Below, piece by piece: positions 1 through 7,396 of a stretch of DNA of 16,100 nucleotides. The stretch is from Rhodobacterales bacterium 34-62-10 (GTDB lineage: Bacteria; Pseudomonadota; Alphaproteobacteria; Rhodobacterales; Rhodobacteraceae). How positions within the stretch are numbered: position 1 is the first letter of the stretch; every line of letters starts with the position of its first letter. Under the pieces are notes generated by a model that was not told the origin of the DNA, did no database searches, and was given only the letters and a program-made list of their open reading frames with translations. The stretch lies in assembly GCA_002282555.1 (NCBI GenBank), contig NCJR01000019.1, forward strand, positions 1-16,100, given 5' to 3'. The translations under genes were made by a program, and so were the position numbers.

Positions 1-1
1 G

Positions 2-106
2 CGGGGCGAGACGATGCTGGCCGCTTTCTATGTGGGGGCGTCGGTGATCCTGTCGCTCAGCGCGCTGGCGCTGGCCATGGTGGTCGCGAGAGAGGTATTC
101 CAATGA
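2..106 (+). CDS. crcB: Probable fluoride channel CrcB/FluC, C-terminal end only
   Basis: Only the last 34 codons are inside the window, read in the frame that ends with the TGA at 104-106. The fragment is a short charged stretch followed by one hydrophobic helix rich in Ala, Leu, Ser and Val, ending in a polar tail (AREVFQ). This fits the fourth membrane helix of CrcB/FluC, the small dimeric channel that exports fluoride across the inner membrane. The stop overlaps the start of the pseudouridine synthase gene by 4 nt (ATGA). From memory, crcB often sits directly upstream of this rluA-HAD-atp12 group in Rhodobacteraceae, and that context carries most of the call. No diagnostic motif is inside the window, so another small membrane protein remains possible. 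Confidence 0.5.
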   Translation, partial: RGETMLAAFYVGASVILSLSALALAMVVAREVFQ

Positions 107-1146
107 GCCGTGTCCAGACCATTCCTGTGTCCGAGGCGGATAGCGATCAACGCCTGGATCGCTGGTTGCGCCGGATTTTTCCGCATCTGACCCAAGGCAT
201 GGTCGAGAAGATGTGCCGCAAGGGTGAACTGCGTGTCGATGGTGGTCGCGTCAAGGCGGCCACACGGTTGGCCGCAGGGCAACAGGTCCGCGTGCCGCCT
301 CTGCCGGACCCGGAGCAGATGACCATTGTCACCGAAACCCGGATATCCCCGTCCGATGTCAAGATGATGCAGGATGCGGTCATCTATCGCGACGATTACA
401 TCATTGCGATCAACAAGCCGGCGGGTTTGCCCACGCAGGGCGGCAGCAAGACGATCAAGCATGTTGACGGATTGGCCGAGGCGCTGCGCTTTGGCTATGA
501 CGAGAAGCCGCGTCTGGTGCACCGTCTGGACAAGGATACGACAGGCGTTCTGGTGCTGGCACGCGATCGCAAGACCGCCGCCGCTCTGACCGAAGCGTTC
601 CGTCACCGCGAGACGCGCAAGATCTATTGGGCGTTGGTGGCCGGTGTTCCCACCCCCTATCTGGGCGAAATCAAGTTCGGTCTGGTCAAGGCCCCCGGCC
701 ACGGTGCCAAGGGTGAGGGCGAGAAGATGCTGGCCGTGCATCCCCGCGACATCGACAAGACCCCCGGCGCGAAACGCGCGCATACGCTTTACGCCACGCT
801 TTATCGTGTGGGTGGGCGCGCCTCGTGGGTGGCGATGGAGCCTCTGACGGGACGCACCCATCAATTGCGCGCGCATATGGCCGAGATTGGTCATCCGATC
901 ATCGGGGATGGCAAATACGGCGGGTCCGGGCAGGAAAATCTTGGCGATGGCTGGGGCGCGCAGTTGGGCGGCATCATTTCCAAGAAACTGCATCTGCACG
1001 CGCGGATGCTGCGGTTCGAGCATCCTCATACGCGCAAGGTGATCACCATCACCGCGCCGTTGCCGGATCACATGGCCCATAGCTGGGACACCTTCGGCTG
1101 GACCGAGGATCTGGCCGCCGAAGACCCGTTCGAGGCGCTGCGGTGA
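103..1146 (+). CDS. RluA-family 23S rRNA pseudouridine synthase (RluC-like)
   Basis: This cytoplasmic enzyme of 347 residues isomerises specific uridines in structured RNA, most likely 23S rRNA, to pseudouridine. Residues about 14-65 form an S4 RNA-binding domain. The catalytic domain follows, with the RluA signature HRLDKDTTG at 140-148; D143 is the predicted nucleophilic Asp. GRTHQLR at 250-256 and a downstream HPIIGDGKYG are further conserved blocks. The length and the S4 domain fit RluC or RluD rather than the short RluA. The ATG at 103 is preceded by a purine-rich GAGAGAGG at 88-95 and overlaps the upstream stop, so translation is probably coupled to the crcB-like gene. It also overlaps the next gene by 4 nt. 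The exact target uridines cannot be read from sequence; RluC-type specificity is an inference. Confidence 0.9.
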   Translation: MSRVQTIPVSEADSDQRLDRWLRRIFPHLTQGMVEKMCRKGELRVDGGRVKAATRLAAGQQVRVPPLPDPEQMTIVTETRISPSDVKMMQDAVIYRDDYIIAINKPAGLPTQGGSKTIKHVDGLAEALRFGYDEKPRLVHRLDKDTTGVLVLARDRKTAAALTEAFRHRETRKIYWALVAGVPTPYLGEIKFGLVKAPGHGAKGEGEKMLAVHPRDIDKTPGAKRAHTLYATLYRVGGRASWVAMEPLTGRTHQLRAHMAEIGHPIIGDGKYGGSGQENLGDGWGAQLGGIISKKLHLHARMLRFEHPHTRKVITITAPLPDHMAHSWDTFGWTEDLAAEDPFEALR

Positions 1147-1826
1147 CGGATCGTCTGCGACTGGTGATCTTTGACGTTGATGGCACGCTGGTTGACAGTC
1201 AGGCCGACATTCTGGGTGCAATGGCCGCGTCCTTTGCGATGCAGGGGCTGGACGTGCCCGCGCGTGAGGCGGTGCTGTCCATCGTGGGGCTGTCGCTGAC
1301 CGAGGCGATGGCGCGATTGGTGCCTGACTTGCCCGAGGCGCTGCGTGACGCGTTGGTGGCGGGGTACAAGCAATCCTACATGCGGTCCCGTCTGGATAGC
1401 GACACGCGGCAGACATCGCCTCTCTATCCGCGGGCGCGGGACGTGCTGGACCTGTTGTCAGCGCAATCCCATACGCTGCTTGGCGTGGCGACAGGCAAAT
1501 CGCAGCGCGGTCTGGACGCGTTGATTGCCAGCCATGGGTTGGAAGGGTTGTTTGTCACGCGGCAGGTGGCGGATCATCACCCGTCCAAGCCGCATCCCTC
1601 GATGCTGCTGACAGCATTGCGCGAAACCGGGGTTGATCCGGCCGACGCGGTGATGGTGGGTGATACCAGCTATGACATGGACATGGCCCGTGCCGCCGGT
1701 ATCCGGGGCATCGGTGTCAGCTGGGGCTATCACGCGCCCGCGACCCTGACGGCGGCAAGCTGTGTCATTGACAGTTTCGATGAGCTGCCCGCCCGACTGG
1801 AGGAACTCTGGAGGATCGCGGCATGA
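1143..1826 (+). CDS. HAD-superfamily hydrolase, phosphoglycolate-phosphatase-like
   Basis: A 227-residue soluble phosphatase of HAD subfamily IA. Motif I is DVDGT with nucleophile D11 and acid/base D13. The motif II Thr is T117 (ATGKS), the motif III Lys is K149 (SKPHP), and motif IV is GDTSYD at 173-178 with D174 and D178 as Mg ligands. An alpha-helical C1 cap lies between motif I and about residue 85. The set resembles Gph phosphoglycolate phosphatase and the related PpaX/GmhB-like enzymes, so the substrate is a small phosphorylated metabolite that is not determined. Translation starts at GTG 1143, which overlaps the rluA stop (GTGA) and has GAGG at 1132-1135 about 7 nt upstream. The stop overlaps the next ATG (ATGA). 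All catalytic residues are intact. Confidence 0.85.
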   Translation: MTDRLRLVIFDVDGTLVDSQADILGAMAASFAMQGLDVPAREAVLSIVGLSLTEAMARLVPDLPEALRDALVAGYKQSYMRSRLDSDTRQTSPLYPRARDVLDLLSAQSHTLLGVATGKSQRGLDALIASHGLEGLFVTRQVADHHPSKPHPSMLLTALRETGVDPADAVMVGDTSYDMDMARAAGIRGIGVSWGYHAPATLTAASCVIDSFDELPARLEELWRIAA

Positions 1827-2479
1827 GCGAATGGAAAGCCAAAAGGTTCTGGACCACCGCAAGCGTTGTTCCCGTGGACGGAGGGTTTACCGTCCATCTG
1901 GACAGCCGCGCCGTCAAGACACCCGCCAAGACGCCGCTGATCGTGCCGACCCGGGCCATGGCAGCTGCCATTGCCGCCGAATGGGACGCGCAGGAGGGGC
2001 AGATCGACCCACGCACGATGCCCGTCACACGTTCGGCCAATGCTGCCATCGACAAGGTCGCAGTGCAGCATCCCGAGGTGGCGCAGATGATCGCGGATTA
2101 TGGTGACAGCGACCTGCTGTGCTACCGCGCGCCCGGGCCGGTAGAACTGATCGAACGGCAGGCGCAGATGTGGGATCCGCTTCTGGACTGGGCCGAGGCG
2201 ACGCTGGGCGTGCGCCTGTCCACGGCAACAGGTGTGGTCCATGTGCCGCAGGACCACAGGCATCTGGGCGAACTGTCCGCACGCGTGCATGCTCTGGGGT
2301 TTGCTGTCTTGATGGATCATCGTTCAGCGGATGAGATTTGGCACCTGTCGCGCTTGGATGAAGAGTGGCAGATCGAGCAATGGGGCGCGGATGACGAAGC
2401 CGAGGCCATGGCCGAGACGAAACGATTGGCCTTTTTGCACGCGAAATTCTTCCTTGATCTTGCGCGGTCGCCGAACTGA
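1823..2479 (+). CDS. ATP12-family F1-ATPase assembly chaperone
   Basis: This 218-residue protein matches the ATP12 family, which binds free F1 alpha subunits and helps build the F1 head of ATP synthase. The family is known in mitochondria and alphaproteobacteria. Recognisable blocks are the N-terminal KRFW and beta-rich segment, MPVTRSANAAID at 66-77, SDLLCYRA at 96-103, WDPLLDW at 117-123 and the C-terminal WQIEQWG at 182-188. There is no signal peptide or membrane helix, which fits a cytoplasmic chaperone. A good GGAGGA site at 1810-1815 precedes the ATG by 7 nt, and the start overlaps the HAD stop by 4 nt. It is the last gene of the coupled left-hand operon. No ATP synthase genes are visible nearby, which is usual for this gene. 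Confidence 0.88.
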   Translation: MSEWKAKRFWTTASVVPVDGGFTVHLDSRAVKTPAKTPLIVPTRAMAAAIAAEWDAQEGQIDPRTMPVTRSANAAIDKVAVQHPEVAQMIADYGDSDLLCYRAPGPVELIERQAQMWDPLLDWAEATLGVRLSTATGVVHVPQDHRHLGELSARVHALGFAVLMDHRSADEIWHLSRLDEEWQIEQWGADDEAEAMAETKRLAFLHAKFFLDLARSPN

Positions 2480-2584
2480 CTGCCTTTTTTCAGGGCTACC
2501 GCTACGGAAACAGGCATTCCTGCTTTCCAAACTGTGATGAGTGACTTGACGGATAGCGATGAATCCGAACAAACTCCCCCACAC

Positions 2585-2603
2585 TGAGGGGCTACGTCCC
2601 TCA
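2585..2603 (+). repeat. Perfect 6-bp inverted repeat TGAGGG-N7-CCCTCA
   Basis: The two arms are exact reverse complements separated by 7 nt. As RNA this is a short hairpin; as DNA it could be an operator half-site pair. It lies 74 bp upstream of the bztA start and just downstream of the best promoter candidate. There is no T-run, so it is not a terminator on its own. Function unknown. Confidence 0.4.
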
Positions 2604-2662
2604 ACCACTGCATGCCGTGCCCCCGGGCCGGGTAAAACGCTCTGGTGAAAGAGCGGTCAATC

Positions 2663-2671
2663 AGGAAGAGG
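2663..2671 (+). promoter_or_regulatory. Ribosome binding site deciding the bztA start
   Basis: AGGAAGAGG lies 5 nt before the ATG at 2677. The downstream codons encode a textbook signal peptide (MNKK then a hydrophobic stretch). An alternative in-frame start at 2617 would add 20 charged residues ahead of the signal peptide and has no comparable site, so 2677 is preferred. Confidence 0.8.
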
Positions 2672-2676
2672 TAAAA

Positions 2677-3696
2677 ATGAACAAAAAGGTATTCTTGGGT
2701 GCACTGACAATCGCGGGCCTTGCTGCTGGCGCTTCGGCAGCGGCGACCATTGACGATGTCAAGGCGCGCGGCAGCCTCAAGTGTGGTTCCAACGAAGGTC
2801 TGGCCGGATTTGCTGCACCGGATGCCAATGGTGTCTGGCAGGGTTTCGACGTTTCGCTGTGCCGCGCAATTGCCGCTGCCGTTCTGGGTGATGCGCAGGC
2901 CGTTGAATTCGTGCCGCTGACAAGCCAGACCCGCTTCACCGCGCTGGCCGCTGGCGAAGTTGACGTTCTGGTCCGTAACTCGACCTGGACCTTCTCGCGC
3001 GACACCGACCTGAAGCTCGACTTCAAGGGCGTGAACTACTACGACGGTCAAGGTTTCATGGTGCGTAATGACCTTGGCGTGTCTTCGGCCAAGGAACTGG
3101 ATGGCGCAACCGTCTGCATTCAGACCGGCACCACCACCGAACTGAACCTTGCTGACTTCTTCCGTGTGAACAACATCAGCTATGAGCCGGTTCCCGTGGC
3201 CACCAACGCCGAAGGCCAGCAGCAGTACCTTGCAGGGGCCTGCGACGTCTATACGACCGATATCTCGGGTCTGGCTGCAACGCGCGCAACCTTCGAGAAT
3301 GCGGGCGAGCATATCATCCTTCCCGAAGTCGTCTCGAAAGAGCCGCTGGGACCCGCCGTGCGCCATGGCGACAGCGAATGGGGTGACATCGTCGGTTGGA
3401 CGCTGAACGCACTGATCGCGGCGGAAGAGTACGGTGTGACCTCGGCCAATGTGATGGAGCTGGCCGCTGGCCCGACGGACAACCCCGAGATCAACCGTCT
3501 GCTGGGTACCGAAGGTGAACTGGGTGCGATGATCGGTCTGGACAAGGATTGGGCCGTTCGTGCGATTGCCGCTGTGGGTAACTATGGCGAAGTGTTCGAG
3601 CGCAATATCGGCGAGGCGACCCCGATCGGTCTGGCGCGCGGTCTGAACGCACAGTGGACCGAAGGCGGCCTGCTTTACGCACCGCCGTTCCGTTGA
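2677..3696 (+). CDS. bztA: Periplasmic general amino-acid binding protein (BztA/AapJ family)
   Basis: This 339-residue solute-binding protein captures L-amino acids in the periplasm and hands them to the BztB/BztC permease. Residues 1-21 form a Sec signal peptide: NKK, a hydrophobic core, and AGASA just before the likely cleavage site. The mature protein has the SBP_bac_3 fold of polar amino-acid binders, with SLKCGSNEGLAGF near the N terminus and VCIQTGTTTELN in the middle. Four cysteines (C36, C62, C147, C189) could form two disulfides, which I recall as typical of the AapJ/BztA branch. Known members carry glutamate, glutamine, aspartate and asparagine (BztA, Rhodobacter capsulatus) or a broad range (AapJ, Rhizobium). 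The gene is followed by a strong hairpin and then bztBCD. The exact substrate range is inferred. Confidence 0.9.
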   Translation: MNKKVFLGALTIAGLAAGASAAATIDDVKARGSLKCGSNEGLAGFAAPDANGVWQGFDVSLCRAIAAAVLGDAQAVEFVPLTSQTRFTALAAGEVDVLVRNSTWTFSRDTDLKLDFKGVNYYDGQGFMVRNDLGVSSAKELDGATVCIQTGTTTELNLADFFRVNNISYEPVPVATNAEGQQQYLAGACDVYTTDISGLAATRATFENAGEHIILPEVVSKEPLGPAVRHGDSEWGDIVGWTLNALIAAEEYGVTSANVMELAAGPTDNPEINRLLGTEGELGAMIGLDKDWAVRAIAAVGNYGEVFERNIGEATPIGLARGLNAQWTEGGLLYAPPFR

Positions 3697-3704
3697 TCAC
3701 ATAA

Positions 3705-3742
3705 CGAAAAGGGGTCCGGGCCACGCCCGGGCCCCTGTTTCG
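3705..3742 (+). terminator. Strong GC-rich hairpin between bztA and bztB
   Basis: The core is an 11-bp stem with one G-U wobble and a CAC loop (arms 3711-3721 and 3725-3735). A/T pairs and a bulged G extend it to about 3705-3742. A TGTTTCGGTT tail gives it a partly terminator-like end. Because bztB starts 86 nt later with no strong promoter between, it probably acts as a leaky terminator and/or as a 3' stabiliser of the bztA message, giving more binding protein than permease. That role is an inference from similar transporter operons. Confidence 0.65.
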
Positions 3743-3817
3743 GTTATCCGTCTGATTGAATGTTGAACCTTCGCGGGTCAGGATATTTTCTGGCCTAAAG
3801 CTCTCATTTGTTTATGC

Positions 3818-3822
3818 AGGAG
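3818..3822 (+). promoter_or_regulatory. Ribosome binding site deciding the bztB start
   Basis: AGGAG lies 5 nt before the ATG at 3828. The same frame is open back to an ATG-like start near 3756, but the extra 24 residues have no ribosome site and do not resemble the conserved start of this permease family. Confidence 0.7.
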
Positions 3823-3827
3823 TGCGC

Positions 3828-5042
3828 ATGGCCGAAGCGACCGACCCACCGCGCGAAACCTTCCGCCTGAGCCAGCTTCTCTATGATGCGCGATACCGCT
3901 CGATGACCATTCAGGTTGTCGCGGCCATTCTCATCATGCTGTTGTTGGTCGAACTTGTTGACAACACTGTGACAAACCTTGCCGCTTTGGGCAAAGACAT
4001 CCGGTTCGGGTTTCTCTGGAGCACCGCCGGATACGACATCAATCAGCAACTGATCCCCTTCTCCTCTCAGGACACGCATGCCCGCGCTGCCCTGGTTGGT
4101 ATTCTGAACACGCTGGTCGTCGCGGTTCTGGGATGCATCCTTGCGACTGTCATCGGCGTGCTTGCGGGCGTTTTGCGCCTGTCCAAGAACTGGCTGATTG
4201 CCAAGATCATGACCTTCTACGTCGAAGCGATGCGGAACACGCCGCTTCTGATCTGGATTCTGATCGTTTTCGCCGTGATGACCGAGGCCACGCCCCAGCC
4301 GCGTGAGTTCCGCGAGGGGGGGAGCGCGTCGATGATCCTGTGGGACAGTGTCGCCATCTCGAACCGTGGCGTTTATATTCCGCGCCCGATCTGGGCTGAA
4401 GGGTCTGGTTTCGTGGTTGCGGTGTTTATCCTGTCGATCATCGGCATATTCGTGGTCCGCCACATTGCCCGGAAGCGGCAGCAGGATACAGGGCAAATCC
4501 TGCCTGTGTTCCGCATCTCTCTGGCGCTGTTCTTTTTGCCCACGTTGCTGGCCTACTTCCTGATGGGTCGCCCTGTGACGCTTGAAATGCCGGAACTGGG
4601 CGGATTCAACTTCACGGGCGGGCTTCAGATCCGCAACTCGTTCATCGCGCTGTGGCTGGCCTTGTCTCTGTATACATCTGCCTTCATCGCCGAGATCGTG
4701 CGTTCGGGCATCCTTGCCATATCGAAGGGTCAAACCGAGGCTGCATTTGCGCTTGGTATCCAGCCCAATCGCACGATGCAGCTGATCATTCTGCCGCAGG
4801 CGCTGCGGGTGATCATTCCGCCGCTGATCTCGCAATACCTGAACCTGACCAAGAACTCTTCGCTGGCCATTGCCGTGGGTTACATGGACGTGCGTTCCAC
4901 GCTTGGCGGGATCACGATCAACCAGACAGGCCGCGAATTGGAGGGGATGCTGCTTTTGGGTATTTTCTACCTGATCACCAGCCTGATCATTTCGGCTGCG
5001 ATGAACTTCTACAACTCCAGCGTCAAGCTGAAGGAACGATGA
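3828..5042 (+). CDS. bztB: Amino-acid ABC transporter permease BztB (AapQ family)
   Basis: This 404-residue inner-membrane protein is one of the two permease subunits of the amino-acid importer. A first membrane helix lies at about 28-46. The transport core runs from about residue 88 (LNTLVVAVLG) to the end. A long extra region between about 150 and 260 holds two more hydrophobic segments (about 196-215 and 230-248), as is usual for BztB/AapQ. The ATPase-coupling EAA loop is intact: EAAFALG at 304-310 followed by LPQALR. The frame could open earlier, but the AGGAG before 3828 marks the likely start. It ends 1 nt before bztC. With BztC it forms the membrane channel energised by BztD. The length is close to that of characterised members. 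Confidence 0.9.
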   Translation: MAEATDPPRETFRLSQLLYDARYRSMTIQVVAAILIMLLLVELVDNTVTNLAALGKDIRFGFLWSTAGYDINQQLIPFSSQDTHARAALVGILNTLVVAVLGCILATVIGVLAGVLRLSKNWLIAKIMTFYVEAMRNTPLLIWILIVFAVMTEATPQPREFREGGSASMILWDSVAISNRGVYIPRPIWAEGSGFVVAVFILSIIGIFVVRHIARKRQQDTGQILPVFRISLALFFLPTLLAYFLMGRPVTLEMPELGGFNFTGGLQIRNSFIALWLALSLYTSAFIAEIVRSGILAISKGQTEAAFALGIQPNRTMQLIILPQALRVIIPPLISQYLNLTKNSSLAIAVGYMDVRSTLGGITINQTGRELEGMLLLGIFYLITSLIISAAMNFYNSSVKLKER

Positions 5043-5043
5043 G

Positions 5044-6543
5044 ATGAGCACAGGCAGAAAAGACCCCGTTGCTTTTGTCCGCACCGAGATGCTTGCTCCT
5101 GCGGCCCCGCCGCCGGGTCAGGTCGGTGTGATCCGATGGGTGCGCGAGAATCTGGTGTCATCATGGTTCAATGCGATCCTGACCTTCGTGGCGCTTTACG
5201 TCATCTGGTACGTGTTGTCCGGGGTCCTGCCTTGGACGCTGAACGGCGTGTGGAACGCGTCATCGCTGGATGAATGCCGCACGATCCGCGATGCGCGCGG
5301 GCTTGAAACAGCGGCTTGCTGGGCGGTGATCAACGAACGCTGGTTGCAGATCCTGTTCGGCTTCTATCCGACGGATGACATTCTGCTGGCGACGCTCTTC
5401 CACAGCGAGGCGCTGGCGGCCGCGGGGGGTGTGGACGCTGTGTTCAACGGCGGCATGAACGCAACCCAGCGGGTCGAATTCGTATCCGCGATGAAGAACA
5501 ATACGAACAATGGCCTGATCTTCCTGTTCGGATACTGGCGTCCCCTGCTGGCGCTTGCGCTGATGGTGGTTGCGGTGGCGCCGATCCTTTATTCCGGGCT
5601 GCCACGGGTGATGTTGCTGTTTTCGCTGGCATTTCCGTTCGTTGCCTTCTTCCTGCTCTGGGGTGGTTCGGTCTGGCTTCCGGTGCTGGTTGCACTGGGT
5701 CTGATCGCCAGCATCCTCATCGGGCGGGCTGTCGGGGGATGGTTGGGCATGTTGGGCGGCTCTTTGGCAGGGATAGCCGCCTTCCTGATGATTTTCATGA
5801 ACCCGCTCTCAGCCTTGGGCGTGACCGGTCTTTTCCCGCTATTGCCCAAGTTTCTGGGGGTCATGGACAGCATCTTGCCATGGGGCTTGACCTATATTCC
5901 GTCTGACGAGTTTGGCGGCTTCATGCTGGCGATCATCATCGGCACATCCGGCATCGTGCTGTCGCTTCCGCTGGGGATCATTCTGGCGTTGGGGCGTCAG
6001 TCGTCGCTGCCGTTGATCCAGTGGGTTTGCGTAACCTTCATCGAGGTGATCCGTGGCGTGCCGCTGATCGTGTGGCTGTTCACGGCGTCCTTGTTGCTGA
6101 ACTATTTCCTGCCGCCGGGCACGACCTTCGACCTTTTGCTGCGGGTGATCATCATGGTCACGCTGTTCGCTTCGGCCTATCTTGCCGAGGTGGTGCGTGG
6201 CGGTCTGGCGGCCTTGCCGAACGGTCAGTACGAGGCGGCAAATTCGCTGGGTCTGGATTACTGGAAATCCATGCGGCTGATCATCCTGCCGCAGGCGCTG
6301 AAGATTTCGATCCCCGGTATCGTGAACACCTTCATCGGGCTGTTCAAGGATACGACGCTGGTGGTCTTCATCGGTCTGCGAGATCCACTGGGTCTGACCA
6401 ATGCGGTTCGCGCCACGGCAGAATGGAACGGCATCTACTGGGAACTTTATATCTTCGTGGGCCTGTTGTTCTTTGTCTTCTGCTTCTTCATGTCCCGTTA
6501 TTCAATGTATCTGGAGCAACGTCTCCGGACCGATCACCGCTGA
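5044..6543 (+). CDS. bztC: Amino-acid ABC transporter permease BztC (AapM family) with an unusual insertion
   Basis: The second permease subunit, 499 residues. An N-terminal membrane helix at about 42-62 is followed by the family blocks WNASS...ECR and ACWAVI. Several membrane helices follow, and the core carries the EAA loop (EAANSLG, 397-403, then LPQALK) that contacts the ATPase. Known Rhodobacter BztC is, as I recall, about 430 residues, so this protein is long. The extra length maps largely to residues 110-163, between FGFYP (105-109) and YWRP (164-167). From memory these blocks are nearly adjacent in homologues. The frame is intact throughout. The start at 5044 lies 1 nt after the bztB stop, which suggests coupling. 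Family assignment is firm; the insertion's rarity is not verified. Confidence 0.88.
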   Translation: MSTGRKDPVAFVRTEMLAPAAPPPGQVGVIRWVRENLVSSWFNAILTFVALYVIWYVLSGVLPWTLNGVWNASSLDECRTIRDARGLETAACWAVINERWLQILFGFYPTDDILLATLFHSEALAAAGGVDAVFNGGMNATQRVEFVSAMKNNTNNGLIFLFGYWRPLLALALMVVAVAPILYSGLPRVMLLFSLAFPFVAFFLLWGGSVWLPVLVALGLIASILIGRAVGGWLGMLGGSLAGIAAFLMIFMNPLSALGVTGLFPLLPKFLGVMDSILPWGLTYIPSDEFGGFMLAIIIGTSGIVLSLPLGIILALGRQSSLPLIQWVCVTFIEVIRGVPLIVWLFTASLLLNYFLPPGTTFDLLLRVIIMVTLFASAYLAEVVRGGLAALPNGQYEAANSLGLDYWKSMRLIILPQALKISIPGIVNTFIGLFKDTTLVVFIGLRDPLGLTNAVRATAEWNGIYWELYIFVGLLFFVFCFFMSRYSMYLEQRLRTDHR

Positions 6544-6553
6544 GGAGAGTATC

Positions 6554-7348
6554 ATGGCCGAGAGTGCACCGCAGACTGGCGTGATCGAACGCGTGGCCGC
6601 CAATGTCTCTGACGAGGTGGCGATTTCGATCGAGAAGATGAACAAGTGGTATGGCAGTTTTCATGTGCTGCGCGACATCGACCTGACCGTCTATCGTGGC
6701 GAACGGATCGTGATTGCAGGGCCGTCGGGGTCTGGCAAGTCGACCCTGATCCGCTGCATCAACGCGCTGGAGGAACACCAGAAGGGCAGGATCACCGTGG
6801 ACGGCACGGTGTTGTCGTCGGACCTCAAGAATATTGACCGGATCCGGTCCGAGGTCGGGATGGTGTTCCAGCATTTCAACCTGTTCCCGCATCTGACGAT
6901 CCTTGAAAACTGCACCCTTGCGCCGATCTGGGTCCGCAAGATCCCCAAGCGCGAGGCCGAGGAAATCGCGATGCATTTCCTGACCAAGGTGAAGATCCCC
7001 GAGCAGGCGGACAAATACCCCGGTCAGTTGTCAGGCGGGCAGCAGCAGCGGGTGGCGATTGCGCGGTCGCTGTGCATGCGTCCTCGGATCATGCTGTTTG
7101 ACGAACCCACATCGGCGCTGGATCCCGAAATGATCAAGGAGGTTCTGGACACCATGGTCAGCCTTGCCGAAGAGGGTATGACCATGCTGTGCGTGACCCA
7201 TGAAATGGGCTTTGCCCGTCAGGTGGCAAACCGGGTGATCTTCATGGATCAGGGGCAGATCGTGGAACAAAACGAACCGGAAGAGTTCTTCAACAACCCG
7301 CAATCAGAGCGGACCAAACTGTTCCTGAGCCAGATCCTGGGCCACTGA
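6554..7348 (+). CDS. bztD: Amino-acid ABC transporter ATP-binding protein BztD (AapP/GlnQ family)
   Basis: A 264-residue cytoplasmic ATPase that powers the BztABC importer. All nucleotide-binding elements are present: Walker [10 protein letters not shown] at 56-64, Q-loop Q106 ([10 protein letters not shown]), signature LSGGQQQR at 159-166, Walker B IMLFDEP at 179-185 and switch H216 (VTHEMGF). The frame is open further upstream into bztC, but the ATG at 6554 has GAGGAGAG at 6542-6549 immediately after the bztC stop, and the protein then has the normal family length. About 30 N-terminal residues precede the first conserved block (IEKMNKWYG), somewhat longer than GlnQ but usual for BztD/AapP. 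It is the last gene of the operon and is followed by a perfect hairpin. Confidence 0.93.
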   Translation: MAESAPQTGVIERVAANVSDEVAISIEKMNKWYGSFHVLRDIDLTVYRGERIVIAGPSGSGKSTLIRCINALEEHQKGRITVDGTVLSSDLKNIDRIRSEVGMVFQHFNLFPHLTILENCTLAPIWVRKIPKREAEEIAMHFLTKVKIPEQADKYPGQLSGGQQQRVAIARSLCMRPRIMLFDEPTSALDPEMIKEVLDTMVSLAEEGMTMLCVTHEMGFARQVANRVIFMDQGQIVEQNEPEEFFNNPQSERTKLFLSQILGH

Positions 7349-7368
7349 ACCACGTTAGACTTTGTTGA

Positions 7369-7396
7369 GCGCCGCCATGGTCCCATGGCGGCGTTT
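7369..7396. terminator. Terminator hairpin between convergent bztD and the histidine phosphatase gene
   Basis: A perfect 10-bp stem (CGCCGCCATG at 7370-7379 with its complement at 7384-7393) encloses a GTCC loop and is followed on the plus strand by TTTC. It lies 20 nt after the bztD stop and directly abuts the TAG (7397-7399) of the convergent minus-strand gene. It probably ends both transcripts; the tail is T-rich only on the plus side. Confidence 0.7.

Larger units (their letters stand above)
2480..2676 (+). promoter_or_regulatory. Leader/intergenic region upstream of bztA with several hairpins
   Basis: No gene is seen in these 197 bp. Three inverted repeats are visible. GGAAACAGG (2506-2514) pairs with CCTG-C-TTTCC (2519-2528) with one bulged C. 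TGAGGG (2585-2590) pairs with CCCTCA (2598-2603). CGCTCT (2638-2643) pairs with AGAGCG (2650-2655) just ahead of the bztA ribosome site. A T-run at 2485-2490 follows the atp12 stop but has no strong preceding stem. TTGACG at 2546-2551 with a poor -10 match (ACAAAC, 2569-2574) after 17 bp is the best sigma-70-like promoter candidate; it is weak. The region probably carries the bzt promoter and an RNA leader, which is an inference. Confidence 0.4.

Noticed and set aside
28..1416. Long open frame (462 codons) on the minus strand opposite the pseudouridine synthase and HAD genes
   Set aside because: It spans two well-supported genes antisense and has low-complexity Pro/Arg/His composition, so it is a codon-bias artefact.
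2506..2528. Bulged hairpin after atp12 considered as its terminator
   Set aside because: No T-run follows the stem on either strand; kept only as part of the leader description.
2317..3366. Minus-strand frame (349 codons) across the atp12-bztA gap
   Set aside because: It covers the ends of two real genes and the bztA leader, and the translated product shows no family signature.
3763..3789. Possible promoter (TTGAAC ... TATTTT) before bztB
   Set aside because: The spacer is only 15 bp, and the position just after the hairpin fits read-through from bztA better; too weak to list as a feature.
3804..5084. Long open frame (426 codons) on the minus strand opposite bztB
   Set aside because: Shadow of the permease gene; composition rich in Arg, Gln, Asp and His with no domain or membrane pattern of its own.
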